In this document: in pieces, positions 54,804 to 64,000 of the stretch | Position numbering within the stretch: position 1 is the stretch's first letter | Layout of the letters: every line of letters begins with the position of its first letter | NCBI GenBank assembly: GCA_964526045.1 | Contig: CAZGIF010000004.1 | Coordinates: 1-64,000, forward strand | Direction of reading: 5' to 3' | Length of the DNA stretch: 64,000 bases | Source of the DNA: CAZGIF01 sp964526045 | GTDB lineage: Bacteria; Patescibacteriota; Gracilibacteria; Absconditabacterales; Absconditicoccaceae | The notes under the pieces: model-generated | Told to the model about the DNA's origin: nothing | What the model saw: only the letters and a program-made list of their open reading frames with translations | The model's database searches: none | Program-made: the position numbers and the translations under genes

Positions 54804-55394
54804 ATGACATTTTTGCCAACAGTAATAGAAAAAACTCATAAATGAGAAAGAGCATATGATATTTACTCAAGACTCTTGGAGGATAGGATTATTTTTATAG
54901 GAGAGTCCGTCCATTCACAAATGGTAAATTCGATAGTAGCACAGATGTTATTTTTGGAAAAACAAGATCCGGACAAAGATATCACCATTTATATCAACTC
55001 ACCAGGTGGAGAAGTCTACTCAGGAATGGCGATTTATGATACTATGCAATATGTCAAATGTGACATAAAAACAATATCTGTCTGACTGTCTGCATCGATG
55101 GGATCAATATTTTTGTTGTGATGAACAAAGGGTAAAAGATTTGCACTTCCACACAGTAAAATCATGATTCACCAACCTCTTATCAGTTGATGATGAATTT
55201 CGGGACAAGCAACTGATATTCAAATAGAAGCAGAAGAAATGCTAAAAGTCAAAAAAATGCTTATTGGAATTACTGCACAAAAAACTTGAAGAAAAGAAGA
55301 AGAAGTAGAAAGAGACATGGAAAGAAACAAACGACTAACAGCCCACGAAGCCAAAGAGTATGGATTGATAGATCATGTGATAGGAAAATTATAA
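54804..55394 (+). CDS. clpP: ATP-dependent Clp protease proteolytic subunit
   Basis: Serine protease barrel subunit. 196 residues. FLPTVIEKTHKGERAYDIYS at the N-terminus, then LEDRIIFIGE, ITIYINSPGGEVYSGMAIYD near residues 56-75, LSASMGSIFLLGG near 95-107 with the catalytic Ser, and KIMIHQPLISGGGISGQATD near 118-137 with the catalytic His; the Asp lies in YGLIDHVI near the C-terminus. All triad residues are present. TATATA ends 6 bases before the ATG. A terminator follows. Confidence 0.96.
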
Positions 55395-55425
55395 CCAGGA
55401 CGTTTGTGATTGCAAACACCAAACA

Positions 55426-55455
55426 AATACTTAGTATTATACTAAGTATTTTTTG
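55426..55455 (+). terminator. Terminator after clpP
   Basis: A perfect 11-bp inverted repeat (AATACTTAGTA/TACTAAGTATT, TTA loop) followed by a T-run. It lies 30-60 bases upstream of the rpoD ATG. Confidence 0.8.
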
Positions 55456-55484
55456 TATTTTTATTCGCTTATACGATATCTTTC

Positions 55485-56666
55485 ATGGTAAAATCAAAAG
55501 CAAAAAAACAATTATGGGATAAATTACAAGATGATATTCAAGACCTGTCTTTAGATTTACAAAAACTCCTAAAATCATCACTTGAAAGATGACACGTAAC
55601 AGAAGAAGATATAATAGCAGAAATAGATGATATGGATGCGAAAGCAAAAATGTTAGAAAAATTTTATGCTTTGTGTGACAAACTAAGCATCAAAATCATA
55701 ACTATAGAGGAAGTTCTCATCAAAGAAGCAAAAGCATGACAAGAAACAAAAAGAATCTGACACGTACAACTGTACGAAAAAAAACATCGCGTCAATGATA
55801 AACAATTCAAGGATTTCATCAAATTGTATTTTAACGATATCTCAACCATACCTCTTTTGTCTGCAGAAGAAGAAAAAGACATAGCAAGACGTATCAAAAG
55901 AGGAGATGAAAACGCAAAAAAGAAACTTATTGAAGCAAATCTAAGACTTGTAATCTCTATTGCCAAAAGATTTTTTGGTGCAAGACTAAGCTTTTCTGAC
56001 CTCATTCAAGAATGAAATATTTGACTTATAAAAGCTATCGAAAAATTTGATCCTGAAAGAGAATTCAAATTTTCGACATATGCAACACGGTGGATAAAAC
56101 AGTCTATCACAAAAGCGATTGCAGACATGTCAAAGCATGTAAGAATTCCTGTTCATTTGATAGATGAGATTAACTCATACAACAAAACCTATCAAATGCT
56201 TTTCCAAAAACTTGGAAGAGAACCAACATCCAAAGAAATTGCTACAAAAATAGGGTTCCCTATCAAAAAAATCAAAAAACTTGAAGAAGTAATTTTTGGA
56301 AATGTATCGTTAGATAGTGAAATTTGAGATGACTCATCTAGAGACAAATTGTGAGATATGCTCGCTGACACCAAAACAAAAACTCCAGATCAACAAGCAG
56401 AAAGCGAAGCTTTGAGATGAAATTTGGAAAATATTCTCGCAATGCTAGACGACAGAGAAGCAAAAATAATCAAGATGAGATATGGAATAGATTGACCAAA
56501 ATACACATTGGAACAAGTATGAGAAGAATTTGATGTCACAAGAGAAAGAATCAGACAAGTAGAACAAAAAGTAATACAAAAACTTAGAGAACATGAATGA
56601 CTACAAAAAATGCTATGAATAGAAGACGATATTGCAAAAATAGACAGCCATGCGATGGCTGCATAG
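55485..56666 (+). CDS. rpoD: RNA polymerase primary sigma factor
   Basis: Sigma-70 family housekeeping sigma. 393 residues. Region 1.2 near YFNDISTIPLLSAEEEKDIA, region 2 with ANLRLVISIAKRFFG and DLIQEGNIGLIKAIEKFD and EFKFSTYATRWIKQSITKAI near residues 195-214 (the -10-recognition helix), region 3 from RIPVHLIDEINSYNK, and region 4.2 TLEQVGEEFDVTRERIRQVE near 346-365 (the -35-recognition helix). Region 1.1 is reduced to an acidic/basic leader. The intact -10-recognition helix is consistent with the frequent TATACT boxes in this window. Confidence 0.95.
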
Positions 56667-56695
56667 TCAGGTGAATTTTTTTATAAAAAAGTTTT

Positions 56696-57931
56696 ATGAG
56701 AAAACCTTGGGAAATAGAATCAGATAATAAAAAATTGGAATCAAATATAAAAAACACGTTCTGGTTTTTGTTAACAAACAGAAGACACTATATAGTATTA
56801 CTTAGTGTCTTTTTTTTGGCACAAGAATGAAACACGTCACAACTGTTGTGAATGAGTTTGGTTGTATGAGAAGTTGCGTCTTTTTTGATAGAAATACCAA
56901 GTTCATATTTATCAGATAAACGAGGACATAGAAACGCACTCATTGGTGCGAAGATTTGTATGTTACTGTCTAGTATATTCTATATTGTAGGAAGTTATCA
57001 TTATATGTTCTTTTTTGTAGGAGGGATACTAATGTCGTGTTGATTCGCATTTACAAGCGGAACAATACAAGCCTTCTCTTATGATACATTACGTGCTCTC
57101 AAAAAAGAGGATCAATACAGCTCAATCTACTGAAAAATCTGATGAAAAGTCTCATTTATACAAGTTTTTACGTTTGCATTGTTTCCAGTAATAGCTGAAT
57201 ACACATCTCTTCTATTGCCTTTCATCATATGAGTTGTGATTGATAGTATTGGTTTATGGGTTGCAGTACGTATGCATACACCCAAACAAGAAAAAGTAAT
57301 AGCTACACAAGATACAAAAGTAGAATACATATGGTTTTTGAAAGAAAAAAAATTTATAATACGTGCAATTCTAGTGTGAGTTTTATGAGGATCTTTAGTA
57401 GCATTTTCCAAGTTTAGAGAACCGTATTTGTTAGAAATAGGAATGTGAATGGCATACATATGACTAGTTTCTGCTGGATCAAGAGTTGTACGACGAGGAA
57501 TATCTCACTCAAAACTCTATACAGTAGCTAAAAACTATTCTATAAAAAAACTTGTTTTTATTGATGTAACTTTATTATTCTTTTATTTTTTTGTCTGAGC
57601 ATTCATTCACAACTACATTATTGTATGAATAATATTTGCCGTAACTACGTGATTTAGACATGCAAGAGAAGTTTTATATTCAAAATACATGTTAGATAAG
57701 TATTGAAAAAATTGAAGCAAGGCAACAATGTTATCTATAGTATCACAAATTTCTTCTTTGATAGCTATAGGATGATGATTGTTTTTTGGATATTATACCA
57801 CACTATCTATGTATTTTGGTCCTTACAAAGATGCAATGATCATACGAGGTATATGAGCAATAATTTTTACACTCATTTTATTTATTCTCCTTAAGGGTTT
57901 TACTACTAAATCACATACACAACATGGATAA
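56696..57931 (+). CDS. Major facilitator superfamily transporter
   Basis: 411 residues with about twelve membrane helices. After helix 2 the loop SSYLSDKRGHRNALIGAKI near residues 69-87 is the MFS loop-2/3 motif (D-x-x-G-R/H-R). The second half is more degenerate. Substrate not evident. Its last 8 bases overlap the start of the phosphatase gene, so the two are co-translated. Confidence 0.8.
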
Positions 57932-58736
57932 CGACCTAAAAATTGTAATAGAAATAATCAAGAAAGCTTGATCAATACTCATGAAATATTATGGATCCAG
58001 CAATCTTAATACAAAATTTAAAGTTGACGAGTTTGACCCAGTGACACAAGCAGATTTTGAATCAGAAAAATATATACTTGAAGAAATAAAAAAGCATTTC
58101 CCTGATGATAAAATACTAAGTGAAGAAACTGAAAATACGTTACGTGATTTTTCGTGAAGAGTCCGAATGATAGATCCATTAGACTGAACCAAAGATTTTG
58201 TGTGATGATGAGATATGTCATCCGTAATGATTGGATTATGTGTTGATGGTATACCTGAATTAGGAGTTGTGTTTGCACCAATTCGCAATAGTTTGTATTA
58301 TGCTCAAAAAGGACAATGAGCATATTATATATCACACCATACTACTGCTCAAAAAATACATGTAAGTAATACTAATTCAATACATGAAGTAACGTACTTT
58401 TCTAAAAGTAAATTTTCTGAAAAAAGAGAAATAAATGAAAAAATAGAAGAAGTGTTTTCGTTTAAAAATATCCTCGATTGAGGTAGTGTATGAACTATAC
58501 TATGAGAGATAGCTCGTTGAAAAGCAGAGTGTTATATTTTGACGAACAATAAATGATCAAAGTGGGATATCTGTGCCCCACAAATAATTTTGGAAGAGGC
58601 GTGAGGTACAGTCACAGATGCATTTTGAGAAAAAATAAATTTTTTATCAGAATGAATCAAACTTGATACATGTGTTGTTGCTACCAATGGGTTGATACAC
58701 AACGAAATAATTAAAAAAACAAAAGTAATATTTTAG
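57924..58736 (+). CDS. Inositol-monophosphatase-family phosphatase
   Basis: 270 residues. The metal-binding motifs are complete: DDKILSEETEN near residues 60-70 (EE), RMIDPLDGTKDFVGG near 81-95 and SKWDICAPQIILEEAGG near 214-230. The DFVGGGDMSS region is typical of the CysQ/IMPase superfamily. Which substrate (3'-phosphoadenosine 5'-phosphate, inositol-P or a sugar phosphate) is not decided. Overlaps the MFS transporter stop by 8 bases. Confidence 0.86.
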
Positions 58737-58780
58737 TGAATAAATATCAGACTTCACGTTTATTACATCACGTTTTCTCA

Positions 58781-60508
58781 CTAATACGTTTTCTCATCAA
58801 TATAGCTGATGCTTGCATTGATACTTACTGGATATCAATAATCTCTTTGTTTGAGATATTTTCGTCTAGCAAGTATAGTGTCTGTTTTTTGTGGGCTTTG
58901 GGACGTTTGAAATATTGTTGTAATTGATAAAGATGTTTCTGACTGACCAGAGGAATTCGTTATATCTCTTGCTACGTCGAACGTATGAATAACACTGTGA
59001 GGAAAAAGTTTGCTAAACTCCTGAAAAAGTTTGTCTTCAAGTTCTGACTTTTTTACATCGCTAGCAATATCGTCCAGTCACCTAATACGAACTGCATATG
59101 TCTTATCAAAAGTCTCTTGGAGGTGAGACTCAAAAACATGAATAAGATTAGTAACATGCATAGGATTTTCACTAAACATTTCTATCCCAACATAATATTT
59201 GTCAGATAAATTTTTGACTTCAGTAGAGAGAATATAGACGTCTTTGTAATGTTCCACAACATAATTTGTTAGGGTAGTAGTGATTTTTTCGTCATGAGAA
59301 ACAACAACATCTTGCGGAATATAAATAGAAGATATAGGCATAATTTCCAAAGATAAAGCAACGGGCTCTTTGAGCGCAAAAGCAATTTTTTCTGACAAAA
59401 GATCTTTGTACTCATTTGTAAACAAGACAGACTCAGGGACTTTGATTGTGAGAGCAACATTTTGTATTGTTTTTGTTTTATCTGCAGAAAATTCAACAAG
59501 CTGGACTGCAGGATCAATAGTTGGTAATGTAAGTTTGAGAGTATTTGATATTGTGGTACGGGTTTTTAGGTTATCACTAATACGAATCATAGATGTTCGT
59601 AATGGAATAGAAACCAAAATAGTAGTAATTGAAATTATAACTATTTGTTTTATTTTATTTTTTTTGTTAGCATATTGTGGAGCAAAACCATACAAAAAGA
59701 AAAAGAGAAGTCATGCAAAAATAATAGCAACTAGATTTGCCAAAAAGAGCAAAAACGTCCCAACAGCGACATCTCGATTGAGAAAATACAGTCATATTCC
59801 TGTTGCACATAGAGGTGGCAACAAAGAAGCTGCAATTGCAGCACCAACAATAGTCCCTGATAACTTTTTGTATCATAGTACCAAAAAGGCAATCATACCA
59901 GATGCAAATGCTACTCACAAATCAAGTATTGTAGGAGTTGTTCTTGCGAGAATTTCACTTGTTAAAGTACCAAATGGAACCAAAGTAGCCAATATAATAG
60001 CACCAATAAGAGAAAATGCAATACTCAACACAAGATATTTTAGTGATTTGAAATACAATTTCATTTTACCAGTTGCTATCGCAAAACTGATTGCTTGGAT
60101 GGGTTGTAACAATGGAGCAATCAACATCGCACCTATAATAACTGGTGTAGAATCCGTCAACAATCCAAACGTAGCAATAATTACAGAAGAGAGGAGTTGT
60201 AGTCGGTATAAAATATCAATATCAACTCATTCTTGAATAGTTGTTTGAATACGTTGTTGTTGCTGTTCATTACGCTTAAAGAAACGTAATGTTTTTTTCC
60301 AAAGACCTTTTATTCAAGTATAACGATCTTTTATCATATCTTCACTATCTTCGACAGCGTTATCTAACTTTTCGTGGAATCCATCATACATATCATGTAG
60401 CATCTCTTTATAATATTCCTTTGATTGTCAAAAAAAATCTGACAGCTGTTGCGCTCGTTGTAGAAATATGTCTTTTTTAGATAGTTTTTTGTGAGGTGAT
60501 GATGGCAT
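58781..60508 (-). CDS. DUF389-family membrane protein
   Basis: 575 residues. A soluble, helical N-terminus (1-100) precedes at least six membrane helices beginning LLSSVIIATFGLLTDSTPVII near residue 107. Family hallmarks GAMLIAPLLQPIQAISFAIA near 129-148 and LSGTIVGAAIAASLLPPLCA near 212-231 are clear (TIGR00341/DUF389). The C-terminal ~290 residues are a soluble mixed domain, longer than in most members. Function is unknown for the family. Confidence 0.85.
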
Positions 60509-60536
60509 ATGTGATATATATGAAGTGAAAAAAAAT

Positions 60537-61313
60537 CTAGTTTTGTACAGAATTTCTAATTTGAATCAGTTCTTCAAGTGTTCCATCAGAAAACAAAAGA
60601 TCATAATTTGTTGTCAAAATAGCATAATTTTGTATCAAAAAGTCGTATTGAGCTTGTAAGGTCGAAATTGAAGCAGTTAGCTTGTCAACTATTGGCAGAT
60701 ATCATCTATACTTGACTCTAAATTCAGTTTCTTTAGCTCAGCTATCTAACGCGGTATTAAGTCACTCTTGAGCAGTTGAGCCATTATTGTCAGTAAATCA
60801 CTGCACGTACATAGCGTCAGCTCTATCTTTTTGATTACTATATGCATTGTATTCTGTTCTCAAATTGACAACGTATGTTTTCAATGGAGGCAACACAGTA
60901 TTTCACTTTGCCAATAGTGTCTTGATTTTTTTGATATGAGTTTTTAGTGCAACTTCTTTGTCACTACTATTTGCAATAAGAGATTTCAAGTTTACAGAAG
61001 AACTTTTTTGCATCTGATCAACCAAAAACAAAAGTCAATCCATATCTTCTACTGCAATTGCTCATCCAAAACTACTAGTTTGATGTGATCAATATGTGAT
61101 ATTTGCATAACTTAAGCCAATAACAAATTCTCAAATATTTCTTTTGGGAATATAGTGGATTTCTCCTTGCTTGATATTTTGAACTGCAACTTGTGCAGGC
61201 AATCGCTGAAAAGAAAGAACCTGACTCTTTGTGGTCCACATTATCAATCACGTAATGACAAAAAATCACACATAAAACCAAACATTCTTGAGCATTTTAA
61301 TAACTACTTCCAT
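60537..61313 (-). CDS. Single-pass anchored protein, unknown
   Basis: 258 residues. N-terminal membrane anchor (about 10-26, NVWFYVGFFVITGLIMW), a beta-like segment (NIKQGEIHYIPKRNIGEFVI), then a long helical domain with Lys/Leu/Asn/Thr periodicity that may be a coiled coil. No family recognised. Same strand as DUF389 with a 28-base gap. Confidence 0.6.
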
Positions 61314-61359
61314 AGTAACTTTTGGTATAAAACTATTTTAAATATACAAATATACACTA

Positions 61360-61566
61360 TTATACTTGTCATGCTGCAGTATCTAGTGACTGTTTGAGTT
61401 TTTGAGTAGCGAGATGTCTTGCTTCGTCATCAACGAATGTATTTGCATCATTTTTTTGTGTCAATCATTCAATAACTTTTTGTGTTGCTTGTTGTTCTGG
61501 TGGACTAAGGTCAGCAGGAGAAATATTCTCACGTTCTTTAGCTCATAAATCTTCACCAAATGCCAT
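61360..61566 (-). CDS. Small soluble protein, unknown
   Basis: 68 residues (MAFGEDLGAKERENISPADL at the N-terminus). Acidic, Gln/Ala-rich, no membrane segment, with UGA-coded Gly at three positions. It sits between the htpG terminator and the anchored gene. The open frame is short, but codon use matches neighbours. Confidence 0.5.
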
Positions 61567-61582
61567 AGTATTACAAAATAAT

Positions 61583-61620
61583 AAAAAAACCTATACAATG
61601 TATATACTACAAAGTATAGG
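61583..61620 (-). terminator. Terminator for htpG (minus strand)
   Basis: On the minus strand a CCTATAC/GTATAGG stem-loop is followed by seven Ts, about 70 bases after the htpG stop. Confidence 0.75.
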
Positions 61621-61689
61621 ATTTCTCTGCTTATTTTTCAAAACAGATTAAACGAAAACAGCTTTTTTGATTGACAAAAACTATTTTTA

Positions 61690-63711
61690 TTATTTTAGCA
61701 ACTGATTTACTCTTTTGATAAATAATGTTAAGTCTTTGATTTCTCATCATTCTAACATCACAGCTTGTTCGTACAAATACATTGCCATATCTTTGACGCT
61801 GTCAGACGAAGTATCTTGTTTGTATGTGTCCATCATTTTGATAGCTAATGGATGAGACGCGTTGATTTGCAGAGTTTTTTTGGCAGCAGGCATGGCTTGT
61901 CACATAGATTTCATAATTTTTTGCATTTGAGCGGATGGTTGTCATTCTTTGGTAACAACAACAGCAAGTGCATCTTGTAGTGTAGTTGTAAGTGTAACAT
62001 CCTCCAATACATCTTCTCAGACAGTCTTTTTGACAAAAGCCAAGAAGTCTTTGTGTTCATTTGTTTGTTTTTTGATTTCTTTGTCTGCTTTTGCTTGTTC
62101 TTCTTTGTCTCCAAGTTGCACATCTTGTTCTGATGCGGCTTTGAATTTTCGTCCTTTGTATTCTTGTAAACCACTAACAACGTATTCATCAATCGGATCT
62201 ATCATCAACAACACATCGGTTCCATATTTTTTGAATTGTTCGATGTATGGAGAATTTTCAAGTTCTTGGATTGACGTTCACGGTAGGTAGTACAAGAAAT
62301 TTGCTGGTGTGTCCTCAGAGTCAGATCAATCTTTTTTATCTATTTTCTTGTCGTCTTTTTTATCGTCTTTCTTGTCTTCTACTTTTGTGTCAGTATTAGC
62401 AGCTATATAATCATCAAGACTTATATATTTTTTTTGATTCATACTATAAAACAACACTGTTTCTGCGATCTTTTCTTTGTTTGCAAAGTCGTAGTGAATT
62501 CATTCTTTGAGAATACGTCCATAATTCTGGTGAAATTCCAAAAACGCTTCTGGTTCTTTTTTCTTTTTTCGAGCGAGAGATTTGAGTACTTCTTTGACAA
62601 GACTTGCCTGTAGTTTTGTCATCAATGCAGAGTTTTGCAAAATTTCACGAGACACATTGAGAGAAAGGTCATTTGTTTCTACAACTCATTTGACAAACCT
62701 CAACCAAATTGGCAACAATTCTTTACATTTTTCTAGAATCAACACGTTTTGGACATACAGATCTGGTCAGTATTCCTGTTGATTATCTCATCATTGCATC
62801 ATAGCAAAAGGATTTTGTTTTTGAGGAACAAATAATAACGTTTTATAACTCAAAACTCATTCTGTATGTACATGCAACACATCCAAAGGATCGTTGTTGT
62901 CAAATGTCAAACTCTGATAAAAATCTTTATAATCTTCTGCTGTTACATCTTTTTTGTGTTTTGTTCGCAAAGACTGCATTGCATTTACTTGTTCAAGTTC
63001 ACGTTTTTCGTCAGTGGGTTTACCATCTTTGTCGGTTTTTGCATCTTCCATCATCATAACTGGAACTGGAACATAGTTAGAATGTTTTCTAACAAGTCAT
63101 TTGATACGAGACGGCGAAGCAAATTCTTTCGATTCTTCGTTGAGATACAAACGAATTTCTGTTCATCTTGTTGTTTTTTTGCTGTCTGTGATCGTATAAT
63201 CTCATTTTCATTCTGAAGTTCGGAGCACTGCGTCTTCTCACACGGCTTTGGTTTCCAATTCTATACGTTCTGCAACCATAAATGCACTATAAAATCCTAT
63301 CCCAAACTGTCCAATCAGGTCAGATCATATTTTTTCTTTCTCGTCCTTTTTTACTTGTTTCATAGCCTCCAAAAAAGACTTCGTACCTGACTTAGCGATA
63401 GTTCAGATATGAGATTGTACATCTTTTGAACTCATTCAGACTCAATTATCTATGATTGTAAGAATACTTTTATCCTCATCTGTTTGCAACGTAATAGCAA
63501 AATCAGTTTCATCTCACAAATACGATGTATCTTGAGCAGCCATTATTTTGGCTTTTTGGATAGCATCATTTGCATTAGATACCAATTCCCTCAAAAATAC
63601 CTCTTTGTTGGAATAAATACTGTGTGTTACAAGCTGGATGAGTTGTTGTACATCAGCTTCAAAACTCTGAGTTTTTGTTGTTGTGTTTTTGCTTTGTGTT
63701 TTTTTGGACAT
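61690..63711 (-). CDS. htpG: Chaperone protein HtpG (Hsp90)
   Basis: 673 residues. GHKL ATPase motifs: IYSNKEVFLRELVSNANDAI near residues 34-53, LTIIDNGVGMSSKDV near 84-98, IGTIAKSGTKSFLE near 103-116, IGQFGIGFYSAFMVA near 132-146. Middle-domain DLSLNVSREILQNS and a C-terminal domain ending VNQLLK are present. A long charged insert between the middle and C-terminal domains (repeated KKDDKK-type acidic/basic tract near 443-470) is uncommon for bacterial HtpG. The ATG at 63711 is preferred over an in-frame ATG at 63753, because a TATATT box lies 13 bases before it. Confidence 0.94.
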
Positions 63712-63844
63712 GGTTTGGTTAGTAAATATATAAATAGCACCTAACTTACTCAAGTGATATTATACAAATAAAAAATATTTGCAAGAAAAAATGTAAAAAA
63801 GAAAAAATGTAGAATTAGAATACATAGTACCAAACAAGGAGGAT

Positions 63845-63901
63845 TTGACATAAGAAGAATTTGACATAATAAAAAAGAGGAGTATACTTGAGGTATATAC
63901 T
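63845..63901 (+). promoter_or_regulatory. Double sigma-70 promoter for the last gene
   Basis: TTGACA at 63845-63850 and again at 63861-63866, the second 16 bases before TATACT (63883-63888). A further TATACT is at 63896-63901. The repeated -35 word on one strand suggests two overlapping promoters. Confidence 0.6.
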
Positions 63902-63923
63902 TTTATTTTGCAATTGGCAAACG

Positions 63924-64000
63924 ATGATAGAAACAGGGAGTGGACCGAACTATACACCAGACAAGCAACAAGAAAATACACAAGAGAATGCTACAATAGT
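63924..64000 (+). CDS. Start of a gene cut by the window edge
   Basis: Open frame MIETGSGPNYTPDKQQENTQ continuing past the end of the window. Gln/Asn/Thr-rich opening, no signal peptide. Preceded by a clear promoter, which supports a real gene. Family unknown. Confidence 0.4.
   Translation, partial: MIETGSGPNYTPDKQQENTQENATI

Noticed and set aside
59370..60236. A 288-codon plus-strand open frame
   Set aside because: It is the shadow of the DUF389 gene on the minus strand, which carries the conserved family motifs through the same region.
1..64000. tRNA or rRNA genes
   Set aside because: No cloverleaf-like segment with a TTC-arm box was recognised in any gap, though reading by eye is not a covariance-model search.

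Overview
This window is a compact, AT-rich bacterial chromosome segment that only reads correctly when UGA is glycine (translation table 25). With the standard code nearly every gene breaks into short fragments. With UGA=Gly, full-length FtsA, FtsZ, GltX, FtsH, LepA, EF-G, MurD, MurL, FtsK, RpoD, ClpP, DnaN and HtpG appear, with UGA at family-invariant glycines (P-loops, the FtsZ signature loop, the pilin cleavage site). Only TAA and TAG act as stops. This places the source in the code-25 Patescibacteria (Gracilibacteria/Absconditabacteria lineage). I cannot separate those two from this window. All coordinates below assume code 25.

Layout: 1-1.4 kb, minus-strand DUF2231 protein and NAD kinase. 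1.5-16.2 kb, plus-strand block: nucleotidyltransferase, ftsA-ftsZ-rsmG, small membrane genes, a methyltransferase, gltX, a kinase/HD fusion, a large membrane-anchored unknown, ftsH, two unknowns and pth. 16.2-18.1 kb, a minus-strand Elp3. 18.2-21.6 kb, a winged-helix protein, a MEMO-like protein and lepA. 21.6-25.1 kb, minus strand: a paralogous membrane pair, a TPR-like protein and a tRNA-dihydrouridine synthase. 25.2-27.4 kb, a truncated PriA-like ORF, an RRM protein and a frame-broken ABC ATPase. 27.5-34.8 kb, divergent murL/murD, then a CAP protein, recX, DUF4956 and an amidase-SpoIID fusion (cell-envelope island). 34.8-39.4 kb, minus strand: a paralogous helical pair, ftsK and corA. 39.5-50.1 kb, an EamA transporter, a uridine-kinase-like protein, miaA, a repeat-flanked cargo gene, fusA, ctpA, dnaN, a prepilin and an ADP-ribosyltransferase-like gene. 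50.1-54.7 kb, a CAP pseudogene, a conjugation-type ATPase with an S1 domain, a small exported ORF and a stand-alone 5'-3' exonuclease. 54.8-64 kb, clpP, rpoD, an MFS transporter, an IMPase-family phosphatase, DUF389, small unknowns, htpG and the start of one more gene.

The content is mostly division, peptidoglycan, translation and proteolysis. No biosynthetic operon or rRNA was seen, and no tRNA was recognised by eye. Intergenic gaps are short (none above 300 bases). Shine-Dalgarno motifs are rare, and many genes have a TATACT-like -10 box 5-8 bases before the ATG, suggesting leaderless mRNAs.

The most unusual items are a roughly 860-bp insertion between miaA and fusA bounded by 21-bp direct repeats, an ADP-ribosyltransferase-like gene in an AT-rich stretch, a murD/murL pair implying L-Glu addition then epimerisation, several domain fusions, and repeated reading-frame breaks at A or T homopolymers.
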